Assembly (NCBI RefSeq): GCF_001544835.2
Contig: NZ_FCNX02000011.1
Span: 185,918-249,917 of the forward strand
Direction: 5' to 3'
DNA length: 64,000 nucleotides
Source of the DNA: Caballeronia fortuita
GTDB lineage: Bacteria; Pseudomonadota; Gammaproteobacteria; Burkholderiales; Burkholderiaceae
Within the stretch, counting starts at the first letter, position 1; each line of letters starts with the position of its first letter. Under the pieces are notes generated by a model that saw nothing but the letters and a program-made list of their open reading frames with translations, made no database searches and was not told where the DNA came from. The translations under genes and the position numbers were made by a program. Positions 27,083-35,184 of this stretch are shown piece by piece.

Positions 27083-29050
27083 TCAAGGCTCGGCGATCGT
27101 GAACCAGAAATCAAACTTGTCGAAGTTTCCGAGCATGTCCTTGAACATCGCCGAGTCGCCATCGATCTTAACCTGACCGCTCTCGGCGAGATTGCCAAGC
27201 TTGATTTTTCCGAGGGCAATGTCGTCAAGCGTTGTGCGATTCAACGTGACGGTGCCGTCCGTCTTGTCGAGTTGCTTGTTCTTTCGATAGTTCATCACCC
27301 CATTTTTCACTGTCAACACGTACTGCTCTTTCGTGTCAGGGAAGCTCAGATTGTAGACATATGACTTGTTGCCCGCTCGCGGTCCGTTGAGGTGAATGGC
27401 CAGGAAGTCGAGGAACATATCCGTCGTCATGCCGCGAATGATGTCGGGCGAACTCGTGTTGGGGGTCGCCGCCTTCTGTACACCGCCGCGCAACTCCTGC
27501 GCGCCCGATAGATAAAAGTTGCGCGCCGGTCCCGATTCCGCCTGATAGCCCAGTTGTTCCAGCGCGTCTGCTTCGACGCTGCGCGCCTCACGATTCTGCG
27601 GATCGGCGAAGACAACCTTGTTTGCAACGGTCGCAGCCCAGCGGTAATCTCCTTGCCTGTATGCGGCCTTCGCGGTGTCGATCATTTTGGCCGCGCCAAC
27701 CATGGCGACGTACTTCTTGGCCTCTTCCGCCGGCGGATACGGGTTGAAGTTCGCCGGGTTGCCGTCCCAGAAACCGAGATACAGTTGGTATGTCGCGCGT
27801 ACGTTGTGCTTGAGATCACCGTAATAGCCGCGGTTGTAGAACTCCTTGGCGAGGCTGTCGGGCAGCTTGAACTGCTCGGCGATCTCGTTCATCGTCAAGC
27901 CCTGGTTGGCCATGCGCAACACCTGGTCGTTGATGTACTTGTATAGGTCGCGCTGCTTCTCCAGATGTTCGACGACGCGCTGATTGCCCCACTGCGGCCA
28001 GTGGTGACTGCCGAAAGACACGACGGCGTCGCTGCCCCACATGTCGATGGTTTCGTCGAGCGTGCTCGTCCATTTCTGCGCGCTGCGCACTTTCGCGCCG
28101 CGCAGCGTCAGGAGGTTGTGCAGCGTGTGATTGGCATCCTCGGCCAGGTCGATTGCCTTGAACTGCGGGAAGTAGAACAGCATCTCGGCGGGTGCTTCGG
28201 TGCCGGGCGCCATCTGGAAGACGATGTCGATGCCGTCGATGGTCATCTTCTCGCCGGTCTTGTCGATGATCTTGTTCGGCGGGAACAGCGTGATGGTGCC
28301 CGCCGCGGTCGTGAGTCCGAGACCACCGCCGACTGTGCCTTCGGGATTCTTCGGCAGCAGATTGCCGTACATGTACGACGCGCGCCGACTCATCACGTTG
28401 CCGGCGAAGACGTTTTCGCTGACGGCTTCTTCCATGAAACCTTCCGGAGCGACGACCGGGATCTTGCCTGAGCGCGCGTCCGCTTCGTCGACGACCGCCC
28501 GGATACCCGCGAAGTGATCGACATGCGAATGCGTGAAGATCACGCCGGTCACGGGCAAGCGCTCGACCTTGTCGTTGACCAGATCGAGCGCGGCCTTCGC
28601 GGTCTCGGTCGACGTCAGCGGATCGATGACGACCCAGCCCGTCTTCCCGCGAATGAAGGTCATGTTCGCGAGGTCGATGTTGCGCACCTGATAGATACCA
28701 TCGACCACCTTGAAGAGTCCGCGCGTCGACAGCAGCTCCGACTGCCGCCATAGGCTGGGATTCACCGTTGCGGGGGCCGGCCCATTCTGATGCAAAAAGT
28801 CGTACTGGGAGAGATCGATAACGGTATTGCCGGCGCTGCCTTTGATCACTGCACTCGGCAGATCCGCGATGAAGCCGCGACGCACGTCCTCGAAATCCTG
28901 GGTGTTCGAGAACGGCAGATAGTCGGCGACTGCCTGATTGGCCTTGCGCGTAGCGTCGGTCGCCGGGTTGGGCGCGGCGCTCGTCACGGTCATAGCCCCG
29001 TCGATCGCCATGACAGTAAGAGCGACCACCCAGCGAAGTTTCATGGACAT
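27083..29050 (-). CDS. SdsA1-type alkyl sulfatase (metallo-beta-lactamase fold), exported
   Basis: A 655-residue protein with an N-terminal signal peptide (KLRWVVALTVMAIDGAM...SAA). The zinc motif THSHVDHFAG (His174, His176, Asp178, His179) is that of the class III alkyl sulfatases such as SdsA1. It is followed by further family blocks (GTEAPAEMLFYFPQFKAID; DANHTLHNLLTLRG), an alpha-helical dimerisation domain (about 410-510) and an SCP2-like C-terminal domain thought to bind the alkyl chain. The expected reaction is hydrolysis of primary alkyl sulfates such as SDS in the periplasm. It is divergent from a membrane-protein gene across a 217-bp region that holds the composite operators. Confidence 0.93.
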   Translation of the reverse strand: MSMKLRWVVALTVMAIDGAMTVTSAAPNPATDATRKANQAVADYLPFSNTQDFEDVRRGFIADLPSAVIKGSAGNTVIDLSQYDFLHQNGPAPATVNPSLWRQSELLSTRGLFKVVDGIYQVRNIDLANMTFIRGKTGWVVIDPLTSTETAKAALDLVNDKVERLPVTGVIFTHSHVDHFAGIRAVVDEADARSGKIPVVAPEGFMEEAVSENVFAGNVMSRRASYMYGNLLPKNPEGTVGGGLGLTTAAGTITLFPPNKIIDKTGEKMTIDGIDIVFQMAPGTEAPAEMLFYFPQFKAIDLAEDANHTLHNLLTLRGAKVRSAQKWTSTLDETIDMWGSDAVVSFGSHHWPQWGNQRVVEHLEKQRDLYKYINDQVLRMANQGLTMNEIAEQFKLPDSLAKEFYNRGYYGDLKHNVRATYQLYLGFWDGNPANFNPYPPAEEAKKYVAMVGAAKMIDTAKAAYRQGDYRWAATVANKVVFADPQNREARSVEADALEQLGYQAESGPARNFYLSGAQELRGGVQKAATPNTSSPDIIRGMTTDMFLDFLAIHLNGPRAGNKSYVYNLSFPDTKEQYVLTVKNGVMNYRKNKQLDKTDGTVTLNRTTLDDIALGKIKLGNLAESGQVKIDGDSAMFKDMLGNFDKFDFWFTIAEP

Positions 29051-29109
29051 GCTCCACCCCTATTGGTGAGACGACGTAAGAATCATTCACGCCAACGATG
29101 GGGAGCGCC

Positions 29110-29207
29110 ATAGGGATATTGGGCAACGGCATTGCCCCTTGGGGCAACGGCTCCCCACCTACAATCGAATTGCCCCTGGGGGCAATTCGATTGCCCGTCG
29201 TCCCAAT
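29110..29207. promoter_or_regulatory. Mirror-image composite operator between the sulfatase and membrane-protein genes
   Basis: Four elements are visible. TTGCCC-N4-GGGCAA palindromes lie at 29132-29147 and 29170-29185; the second sits in a longer inverted repeat with 15-bp arms (29162-29193). Each palindrome has, exactly 5 bp outside it, a related half-element: GGGA-N4-GGGCAA at 29110-29126 to the left, and its inverse TTGCCC-N4-TCCC at 29191-29207 to the right. The same palindrome plus half-element unit occurs at 32051-32088. This arrangement between divergent genes suggests binding of a dimeric regulator, probably the FixJ-type response regulator of this locus. Confidence 0.75.
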
Positions 29208-29267
29208 AGCATTGGTCGACCGTCTGATGCCATATTTCCACGACAAACCGTTCATCGAGAGTCGGAG

Positions 29268-30473
29268 ATGCACGCATCAGACGAACAGCCGGATGGCGCT
29301 TCGAGTGCGGGATCTGAGCATCCCTCGTTGGCGTTCTCGATCGTCCGAGACGATGCAGCCTTTCGGTTGCAGCGACGAATCGGCCTGATACCGTCTGAAG
29401 GTTTAGGCGTCGTCCGGCGCGCGCTATTCCTGGCAGCCATTTGCTGGCTTCCCATCGCTCTGTGGGCAGTTGCTACCGGCCGTGCGTCGCTGACTCATGG
29501 CGAGGACTCGCTCGCCTCACACTTCGGCATCCACGTCCGCTGCCTTGTTGCAATCCCGCTGCTCATCATCGCCGAGCATGCGGCGCAACGATCGTTTCGG
29601 CCGTTCCTACGATACTTCCTGGAGACGGGCCTCGTTTTACCCGCCGACATGCCCAAATTCGACGAGGCCATTGCGCGCGTCGTTCGCCTCAAGCGTCGCG
29701 TCTTGCCGTGGGTCTTGATTCTAGGTTGTGTCGTCGCGTGGGCCAGTGCCGGCGTGCTCCTCTCCCCCAAAGAAGACGTTGGCTGGGTCAGCACGTCCGA
29801 CCGAATTCCGTTCGCGGGTTGGTGGTTCATCCTCGTTGTCCGCCCGATCTTCACCGCAATTGTGTTGGCGTGGATCTGGCGGGCCTGCATCGTCTTCATC
29901 TTGATGCTGAATCTGGCGAGACTTCCACTCTCGCTCGTCCCGACCCATCCCGATCGAGCCGGAGGACTGGCCTTCGTCGAACGAATTGCCTTCATGTTTA
30001 GTCCTGTCGCCTTCGCGGTCTCCGCGGTCGTCGCTGCGGCGTTCGCCCACGACGTTGTCTACCATGGCGTCGATCCGATGACCATGAAGGGTTTGTTGTT
30101 TGGCGCCGCCGCCCTTGTCTCGATCGTCCTTTTGCTTCCGTTCGCGCCGCTTATGCTCACGCTCACCCGGCTCAAACGCCGCGCCACGCTCGAGTATGGG
30201 TCGTTGGTCGGACGGCATGGTCGGCTTGTACACCGGCGTTGGATCACTGGCGAGGATATTGGGTCGCCAGAGATCCTCGACGCGCCGGACCTCGGCCCCG
30301 TCGCCGACGTGCACAGCATCTATGAGGCGGTCCGTCGCATCAAGCCCTTTCCATTTACCAAGCTCGGGTTGCTGGCCATTGTGGCGCCTGCCTCGGCACC
30401 CATGCTCTTCATAGCCGTCATGCAGTTTCCCCTTCCCGCCGTGATCGGAAAAATTGTGAAGGCGCTTCTTTGA
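29268..30473 (+). CDS. Uncharacterised multi-pass membrane protein, 401 aa
   Basis: The ATG at 29268 (MHASDEQPDG) has GAGAG 6 bases upstream; the frame is open to 29139 but that part overlaps the operator palindromes. The protein has about six to eight hydrophobic helices, for example ALFLAAICWLPIALWAV, VLPWVLILGCVVAWASAGVL, WWFILVVRPIFTAIVLAWIW and GLLFGAAALVSIVLLLPFAP, with short basic loops. I do not recognise a named family and no catalytic motif is visible. It is divergent from the alkyl sulfatase and 34 bp upstream of a DUF4239-like gene, so it probably shares regulation with both. Confidence 0.75.
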   Translation: MHASDEQPDGASSAGSEHPSLAFSIVRDDAAFRLQRRIGLIPSEGLGVVRRALFLAAICWLPIALWAVATGRASLTHGEDSLASHFGIHVRCLVAIPLLIIAEHAAQRSFRPFLRYFLETGLVLPADMPKFDEAIARVVRLKRRVLPWVLILGCVVAWASAGVLLSPKEDVGWVSTSDRIPFAGWWFILVVRPIFTAIVLAWIWRACIVFILMLNLARLPLSLVPTHPDRAGGLAFVERIAFMFSPVAFAVSAVVAAAFAHDVVYHGVDPMTMKGLLFGAAALVSIVLLLPFAPLMLTLTRLKRRATLEYGSLVGRHGRLVHRRWITGEDIGSPEILDAPDLGPVADVHSIYEAVRRIKPFPFTKLGLLAIVAPASAPMLFIAVMQFPLPAVIGKIVKALL

Positions 30474-30507
30474 GCGCTACCTGCCACAGACCCGGAAGGA
30501 GCCGAAC

Positions 30508-31272
30508 GTGCCAAAGCTGGTTAGCCATCCAATTACCTTTCTCGTGCTCACTTTGTTCCTGATGTCCGTAGCTGCCTACCTCGGCTCAGTATTACGCCGA
30601 GCGCGGCCGATGGCAGACGACATGCGTGAGGACTTCGGAGTCGTTCAGTCGGCGGCTCTAACCCTTCTTGCTCTGATCATCGGCTTCAGCCTTTCGATGG
30701 CGGTGGGACGCTACGATCAGCGCAAAAACCTTGAAGAAGAGGAAGCGAATGCGATCGGAACGGAGTTGCTGCGCGCTGAACTCCTTCCCGCAGCCCAGGC
30801 TTCGGAGATCCGTACTCTTCTGAGGCACTATATCGATCAGCGAATCAAGTTCTATCAAACCGGTGACGGCGACGAACTGCAGCAAGTCAGCACGACGACG
30901 GCTCAATTGCAATCGAACCTTTGGACGGCCGCGCGCTCCGGCGCGAACGCGCAACCAAGTCCGCTCACCGCACTTGCGACCGCCGGAATGAACGATGTCA
31001 TCAATACGCAGGGCTATACACAAGCTGCCTGGTGGAACCATATCCCACCCTCGGCATGGGCGCTCATGGTCATCATCGGTTTCTTCTGCAACGTCCTGAT
31101 CGGCTACGGCACGCGAAGTTCAAGACCGGGGAGACGCTTCCTCATCATCATGCCGTTGATTGTTTCGATTTCGTTCACACTCATCGCGGACATTGATAGC
31201 CCGCGAAACGGCCTCATCCAGGTGAAACCGCAAAACCTGATAGCGACGGCGGCTTCGATCCCGAGCCAGTAG
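30508..31272 (+). CDS. DUF4239-like (bestrophin-like) membrane protein
   Basis: A 254-residue protein starting at GTG 30508 with GGAAGGA upstream. Two N-terminal helices (ITFLVLTLFLMSVAAYLGSV; SAALTLLALIIGFSLSMAVG) bracket the segment DFGVVQSAALTLLALIIGFS and are followed by RYDQRKNLEEEEANAIGTEL, a pattern I associate with DUF4239. Two C-terminal helices follow a soluble middle part. The role is unknown. It sits between the membrane-protein gene and the FixJ-type regulator in one direction, probably in one operon. Confidence 0.75.
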   Translation: MPKLVSHPITFLVLTLFLMSVAAYLGSVLRRARPMADDMREDFGVVQSAALTLLALIIGFSLSMAVGRYDQRKNLEEEEANAIGTELLRAELLPAAQASEIRTLLRHYIDQRIKFYQTGDGDELQQVSTTTAQLQSNLWTAARSGANAQPSPLTALATAGMNDVINTQGYTQAAWWNHIPPSAWALMVIIGFFCNVLIGYGTRSSRPGRRFLIIMPLIVSISFTLIADIDSPRNGLIQVKPQNLIATAASIPSQ

Positions 31273-31421
31273 CGGCATCGGGAGGCGCACAGCCTCGCCG
31301 AAACTTGTGGTATCTGTGTGAGTGCGGGAGGACGCAACGACACACGCGGTGCGCCGAATCGGTGAACTGCGAGCGTGATCTGACATGCTACGAAAATGAC
31401 GACAAAGCGAGGAAACGAGAG

Positions 31422-32039
31422 TTGATCGATCATGCAGAAGCGGTCGTCCACATCGTGGATGACGACGAAGCCATGCGCACCGCCTTGTCACGGCTCTTGA
31501 AGAACGCCGGCTATGCGGTGCAAGCCTATGCGAGCGCCGGCGACTTCCTCGTGGCAGAACCCAATCCGCTTCCGGGCTGCTTACTCTTGGACTTGGAGCT
31601 CCCCGGTCCCAGCGGCTTGGAACTGCAGCACGCGCTGCAACGCAGGGAGCGCGCGATCCCGATCGTTTTCATCAGCGCCTATCAGGACATTCCAAAAACG
31701 GTCCTCGCTATAAAAGCTGGTGCCAGCGACTTTCTTTTGAAACCCATCGATTCGCAAGCGTTGCTCGCGGCTATCGAAAGCGCGCTCGCCGCAGCCGACG
31801 GCGCTACTGTGGAACATGAATCACCGTTGCCTAGTGATGCTGTGCTCAGCGAGCGCGAGCAAGTCGTGTTACGCGGCATCATCGCCGGCAAATTGAATAA
31901 ACAGATTGCCGCGGAACTCGGCCTAAGCGAAAGAACAATCAAATCTTGTCGAGCCGAACTCATGCGCAAGTTTGACGCACACTCACTTGCAGATCTCATT
32001 CGACGCGCGGAACCGATTACCCGCGCGGCGGATGTGTAG
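31422..32039 (+). CDS. FixJ/NarL-type response regulator
   Basis: From the TTG at 31422 (GAGG 9 bases upstream) the product has 205 residues: a receiver with the acidic pocket DDD at 13-15, phospho-acceptor Asp57 in LLLDLELPG, and Lys in DFLLKPIDS; then a LuxR-type helix-turn-helix with LSEREQVVLRGIIAGKLNKQ and AELGLSERTIKSCRAELMRK. An upstream in-frame TTG at 31305 is possible but gives an atypical N-terminus. It is the best candidate partner for the ABC-sensor kinase at 25112 and the best candidate to bind the TTGCCC-N4-GGGCAA operators. Confidence 0.88.
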   Translation: MIDHAEAVVHIVDDDEAMRTALSRLLKNAGYAVQAYASAGDFLVAEPNPLPGCLLLDLELPGPSGLELQHALQRRERAIPIVFISAYQDIPKTVLAIKAGASDFLLKPIDSQALLAAIESALAAADGATVEHESPLPSDAVLSEREQVVLRGIIAGKLNKQIAAELGLSERTIKSCRAELMRKFDAHSLADLIRRAEPITRAADV

Positions 32040-32050
32040 ATGAACTTGGC

Positions 32051-32088
32051 TTGCCCCCAAGGGCAACTTCGTTGCCCCTCATCCCGAT
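32051..32088. promoter_or_regulatory. Third copy of the composite operator
   Basis: The palindrome TTGCCCCCAAGGGCAA (32051-32066) is followed after 5 bp by the half-element TTGCCC-N4-TCCC (32072-32088). Element order, internal spacing and the 5-bp gap are the same as in the right half of the 29.1-kb region. It lies immediately after the stop codon of the FixJ-type regulator and about 55 bp before the single-receiver gene, which it may control. Confidence 0.72.
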
Positions 32089-32140
32089 AGTCAGGCAGCG
32101 CGCCCGGCACGACACTTGACGTATCTCCCCGTGGCCGGCC

Positions 32141-32506
32141 ATGAGCGATACCAAACAGACGATCGTCATTGTCGAAGACGATGACGGCATGCGGCGTGCG
32201 CTACAACGCCTGCTAACGCTGGCGGGATACAACGCGCTTGCTTACGAGAGCGCTGAAGCACTCAACGCCGCAAGCGGCATCGAGCGCGCTTCTTGCCTTG
32301 TCCTGGACGTCCAGCTTCCCGGAGCTTCCGGGCCGTCTCTGTACGCACAACTCCGCGAACCGCGCCCTCCGGCCATCTTCATTACATCGCACGACAGCGA
32401 GACGACGCGCCGGGTGGTAGCGAACGCCGGCGGTGTGCACTTTCTGGTCAAGCCCTTCGCGGGCACAGACTTGCTAAAACTCATAGCGACGTTAGGGACG
32501 CGCTGA
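32141..32506 (+). CDS. Single-domain response regulator (receiver only)
   Basis: A 121-residue receiver starting MSDTKQTIVIVEDDDGMRRA. Acidic residues 13-15, phospho-acceptor Asp56 in CLVLDVQLPG and the conserved Lys in VHFLVKPFAG are all present; there is no output domain. It follows the FixJ-type regulator by ~100 bp with the composite operator between. It may act as a phosphate sink or a CheY-like partner in the same pathway. Confidence 0.88.
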   Translation: MSDTKQTIVIVEDDDGMRRALQRLLTLAGYNALAYESAEALNAASGIERASCLVLDVQLPGASGPSLYAQLREPRPPAIFITSHDSETTRRVVANAGGVHFLVKPFAGTDLLKLIATLGTR

Positions 32507-32892
32507 CCGAAAAAACATTGCCCTGCAGCCGTCCATTGCATTGGATTCATACGCGGTTGGGCCGCAGGGTCGACCGGCTCATTGCGCATCCCTCAGCAGC
32601 CTCTCAAGAAGGAATGTGAACACGTGCCCGAAAGGCCGCACATGGGCGCAAACGATCGTTTGGCAAACGATCAAGTGCGACGTGGTTCGAGGCGTGGAGC
32701 TCGGGCGACCGAGATCGCGGCCCACAATCTTCGAGCGCCGTCGTGTGCCGCGTGCGAGGCTTTTTTTAAATGTCGAACACGACATTCTCACGTTGCTTCT
32801 GCAAACGCGGCAATCGACACGTCGGCGTTATGTCAGGCCCTTGACTCGCGCCCCCCCGGCGGGTGGTTGTGCTACGGAGACCCTGCAGTCAG
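32507..32892. other. Gap without a supported gene
   Basis: About 385 bases. The available frames are Arg/Pro/Ser-rich. A TTTTTTT run at 32760-32766 is present but without a convincing preceding hairpin. Confidence 0.4.
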
Positions 32893-33297
32893 CTATCGTT
32901 CCAGCCAGTTCTCAATCGTGAGTCCGCGAATACGGCTGAACTCTTTGGTATTGTCGGTCACGAGTATGAGCCGCAAGGCACGGGCGTGAGCGCCAATCAA
33001 GAGATCGTTACCGCCTATCGGTTGGCCTGCCGCCTCCAACTCGGCCCGGACGCCGCCATATTCTGCGTCGGCGGGGGCATCTAGCGGCAATACCGGAATT
33101 GTTGCGAGGACAGCGTCTACCTTGGCAAGCAACTTCGCGGAGCCTTTTTTAGCGCATCCATAGCGCAATTCCGCCGCAACGATGATGCTCGTGCATATCG
33201 TCTTTGGATCAATTTGTTCGATATGACTTGCAACTTTCCCGAAAGGATTTCGGATCATGTCGCTGATGATGTTCGTGTCCAGCAGATAGCCGCTCAA
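32893..33297 (-). CDS. vapC: VapC-type PIN-domain toxin
   Basis: The TTG at 33297 gives a 134-residue PIN protein; its start overlaps the antitoxin stop in the sequence TTGA, the usual coupling in VapBC operons. PIN acidic residues are visible in order: Asp7 in LLDTNIISDM, Glu in AAELRYG, Asp in NDLLIGAHA and Asp in LVTDNTKEF. VapC toxins are Mg-dependent ribonucleases that cut tRNA or rRNA when free of VapB. The open frame continues upstream to 33378 but this overlaps vapB. The toxin looks intact. Confidence 0.92.
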   Translation of the reverse strand: MSGYLLDTNIISDMIRNPFGKVASHIEQIDPKTICTSIIVAAELRYGCAKKGSAKLLAKVDAVLATIPVLPLDAPADAEYGGVRAELEAAGQPIGGNDLLIGAHARALRLILVTDNTKEFSRIRGLTIENWLER

Positions 33298-33566
33298 AAT
33301 ATATCCTCGGGGCGAGCAGGCATATCGTCGATTTCCGGAAAATGATCTTCGGGCCCAAGCGGTGGCTCCTGTCTCCACTCGGCCAATAGTTCCAGAATGT
33401 TCGCGGGCGTTTTCACCGGTTCGATGATGAGCTTGTCGCCCTCGCGATGAATCAAAACACGATCACCCGGCAACTCGAACTCGACGGGAATACGCACCGC
33501 TTGGCTGCGATTATTGCGGAACAGCTTGGCCTCTTTGGGCCGCATCGATCGCGTTGGAATCGGCAT
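33294..33566 (-). CDS. vapB: VapB-type antitoxin (AbrB-like DNA-binding domain)
   Basis: A 90-residue protein with the AbrB/SpoVT-like segment AKLFRNNRSQAVRIPVEFEL and VLIHREGDKLIIEPV, followed by an acidic, Pro-rich tail (PLGPEDHFPEIDDMPARPED) that would wrap the PIN toxin. GAGG lies 8 bases before the ATG at 33566; an internal ATG seven codons later is an alternative. The gene precedes and overlaps vapC, and a palindrome just upstream is the likely autoregulatory site. Confidence 0.9.
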   Translation of the reverse strand: MPIPTRSMRPKEAKLFRNNRSQAVRIPVEFELPGDRVLIHREGDKLIIEPVKTPANILELLAEWRQEPPLGPEDHFPEIDDMPARPEDIF

Positions 33567-33584
33567 AGTTGGACCTCTCTATGT

Positions 33585-33601
33585 ATATACAAATTGTATA
33601 T
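33585..33601. promoter_or_regulatory. Palindromic operator/promoter of vapBC
   Basis: ATATACAAATTGTATAT is a perfect inverted repeat of 8-bp arms around one base, located 18 bp upstream of the vapB start. Its AT-rich arms could also include the -10 element. VapB-VapC complexes repress their own promoters through such palindromes. Confidence 0.7.
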
Positions 33602-33876
33602 GCCATCGTCCATAAGGTCAAGGTCGCGACGGCGCGCTCGGCTCTTGGAGGCGGCGTCGACTTCGATCGTTAGTTGCAGTGATGCCTGCTGCTTGCGTAG
33701 CCAGCTCACAATGGCGCACGCCCGGTGTCCGGACCGATGCTGGCCCTGATCATTCCCTCCTGGAACCCAGCCCGCCAAGTGCCAACTTGTGAGCGGCGAA
33801 CCACTGAGGTCGAAAACAGAACGTCAGGAAATGAGGTAAACTCGATGCATGGTTTAGCAGTTTACTTAGGATCGCC

Positions 33877-34335
33877 GTGCCCTCGTTTCATCCCCTTGCG
33901 CGACGTTGGACGTCTCGGACGACGACCGTAATAGGCCGAGACCCCCGCGTCCTGATCGTTGACGACAACCGTAACGCAGCCGACGCACTAGCTGCATACC
34001 TTGCGCTCTGTGAGCTCGAAGTAAAACCCGTGTACGGCGGCGGCGCCGCGGTCGCGGCCGCAGGCGACTGGCAGCCAGACGTCGTGCTTCTCGATATCTC
34101 GATGCCGCAGATCGACGGTTTTCAGGTCGCGAGGATCCTCCGAAACGATTCTCGAACGGCTGAGACAATCATCGTTGCGTTGACGGCGCACGACGATGAC
34201 TTTGTTCGGCGAAAAGCTTCCGAAACAGACTTCGACGCCTATTGCCAGAAGGGTCAGTTGCTCCAACCGTTGATGATGCTTCTTGCAAGGCTCACGCGTG
34301 ATGTGCCCTCAGTGCACGCCGTAAAGGCCAGTTAG
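33877..34335 (+). CDS. Single-domain response regulator with a K-G switch
   Basis: A 152-residue protein, GTG start at 33877 with AGGA 6 bases upstream. The receiver core is VLIVDDNRNAADALAAYLAL with phospho-acceptor Asp73 in VVLLDISMPQIDGF. The conserved Lys is kept in DAYCQKGQLLQP but followed by Gly instead of the usual Pro. The receiver at 43400-43846 shares this (DAFCRKGTSIRPL), so the two look like paralogues. No kinase gene is adjacent and no output domain is present. Confidence 0.85.
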   Translation: MPSFHPLARRWTSRTTTVIGRDPRVLIVDDNRNAADALAAYLALCELEVKPVYGGGAAVAAAGDWQPDVVLLDISMPQIDGFQVARILRNDSRTAETIIVALTAHDDDFVRRKASETDFDAYCQKGQLLQPLMMLLARLTRDVPSVHAVKAS

Positions 34336-34509
34336 CCGTCGCCAGCGCTCAGACGGGACGACCGTCCGGGGGTTTCCCGTTCCCACGTCGCTGACAGATA
34401 TCGAAGTCGAACTTGATTCCGCCTTTGAGCCGGCGGGAAAGGCACTACACTTATATCCGCGGGAACTCAACGCTCGCCCGACCGCACGCCATGCGTTGCG
34501 TCCGACAGC

Positions 34510-34866
34510 ATGGTATTGAGGCACGGAGTGAAAAAGATTCTGTTTGTCGACGACTCAAAGGATACCGCCGATGCGCTGTGCGCTTTCGGGTCAGCACTTG
34601 GGCGCACATGCGCCGTCGCCTATAACGGTGAATCTGCAGTAAGTCAGGCCGCAGAAGACACCTACGATATAGTTTTTCTGGATCTTATGCTGCCGGATAC
34701 AGATGGCATCGCTGTGTGCCTGGAGATCCGAAAAGGCCGTTCACAGTCGGCCCGCATCATCGCGCTTACCGGAAGTAATGAGCTCATCGACAAAGAGCGG
34801 CGATGCATTGATGCCTGGCTTCTAGAGCCCCCGCGTATGGACGAACTCGAGCAGTTGCTCTTGTAG
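34510..34866 (+). CDS. Single-domain response regulator lacking the conserved lysine
   Basis: A 118-residue receiver: KKILFVDDSKDTADALCAFG, phospho-acceptor Asp58 in IVFLDLMLPDTDG and Thr in IIALTGSN. At the position of the invariant Lys the sequence reads DAWLLEPPRMDEL, so Lys is replaced by Glu106. Loss of this residue usually weakens phosphorylation-driven switching, so the protein may signal in an atypical way. A GTG seven codons in (VKKILFVDD) is an alternative start. It follows another orphan receiver by ~175 bp. Confidence 0.82.
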   Translation: MVLRHGVKKILFVDDSKDTADALCAFGSALGRTCAVAYNGESAVSQAAEDTYDIVFLDLMLPDTDGIAVCLEIRKGRSQSARIIALTGSNELIDKERRCIDAWLLEPPRMDELEQLLL

Positions 34867-35184
34867 ACTTGCGACAGTTCGCTATACCATTCGCAACCGA
34901 TAGGCCGAACGCCGGGAGCTGCCGAGATGCAGGTAGCGTCCGTCTGAGCCCAGACAGCTGGCTGCCGGGCGAAAGGGCAGCCCTCCCAGGTCCGTCACAC
35001 CCGTCCCCGCCTCTCGGCAGGCGCCTCGCCTTGCTTCATCTTCGAGGAACTCATCGTCCGTCTCTGCGGCCTTATCTTATGACAGGTCGGTTCGGAAACA
35101 GGGCACGGTGGGCCGTCGACGGACTGGTGCTTCGGTGGCGTCGCCTGCGATCGTCCAACACTGCTAAGAAAGCTTTTTATTGCT
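34867..35184. other. Gap without a supported gene
   Basis: About 320 bases. A plus-strand open frame covers it but its Arg/Pro/Ser-rich translation looks like non-coding DNA. An AAAGC-TTTTTATT-GCTTT hairpin near 35167-35184 lies just past the convergent gene's stop and could act as a weak terminator. Confidence 0.35.

Noticed and set aside
29166..29189. The long inverted repeat as a rho-independent terminator
   Set aside because: It lies between two divergent gene starts and has no T-run on either side; its core matches the repeated operator instead.
27816..29273. 485-residue minus-strand frame overlapping the alkyl sulfatase
   Set aside because: It is an out-of-frame reading of the sulfatase gene, rich in Arg, Gly and His, without any domain.
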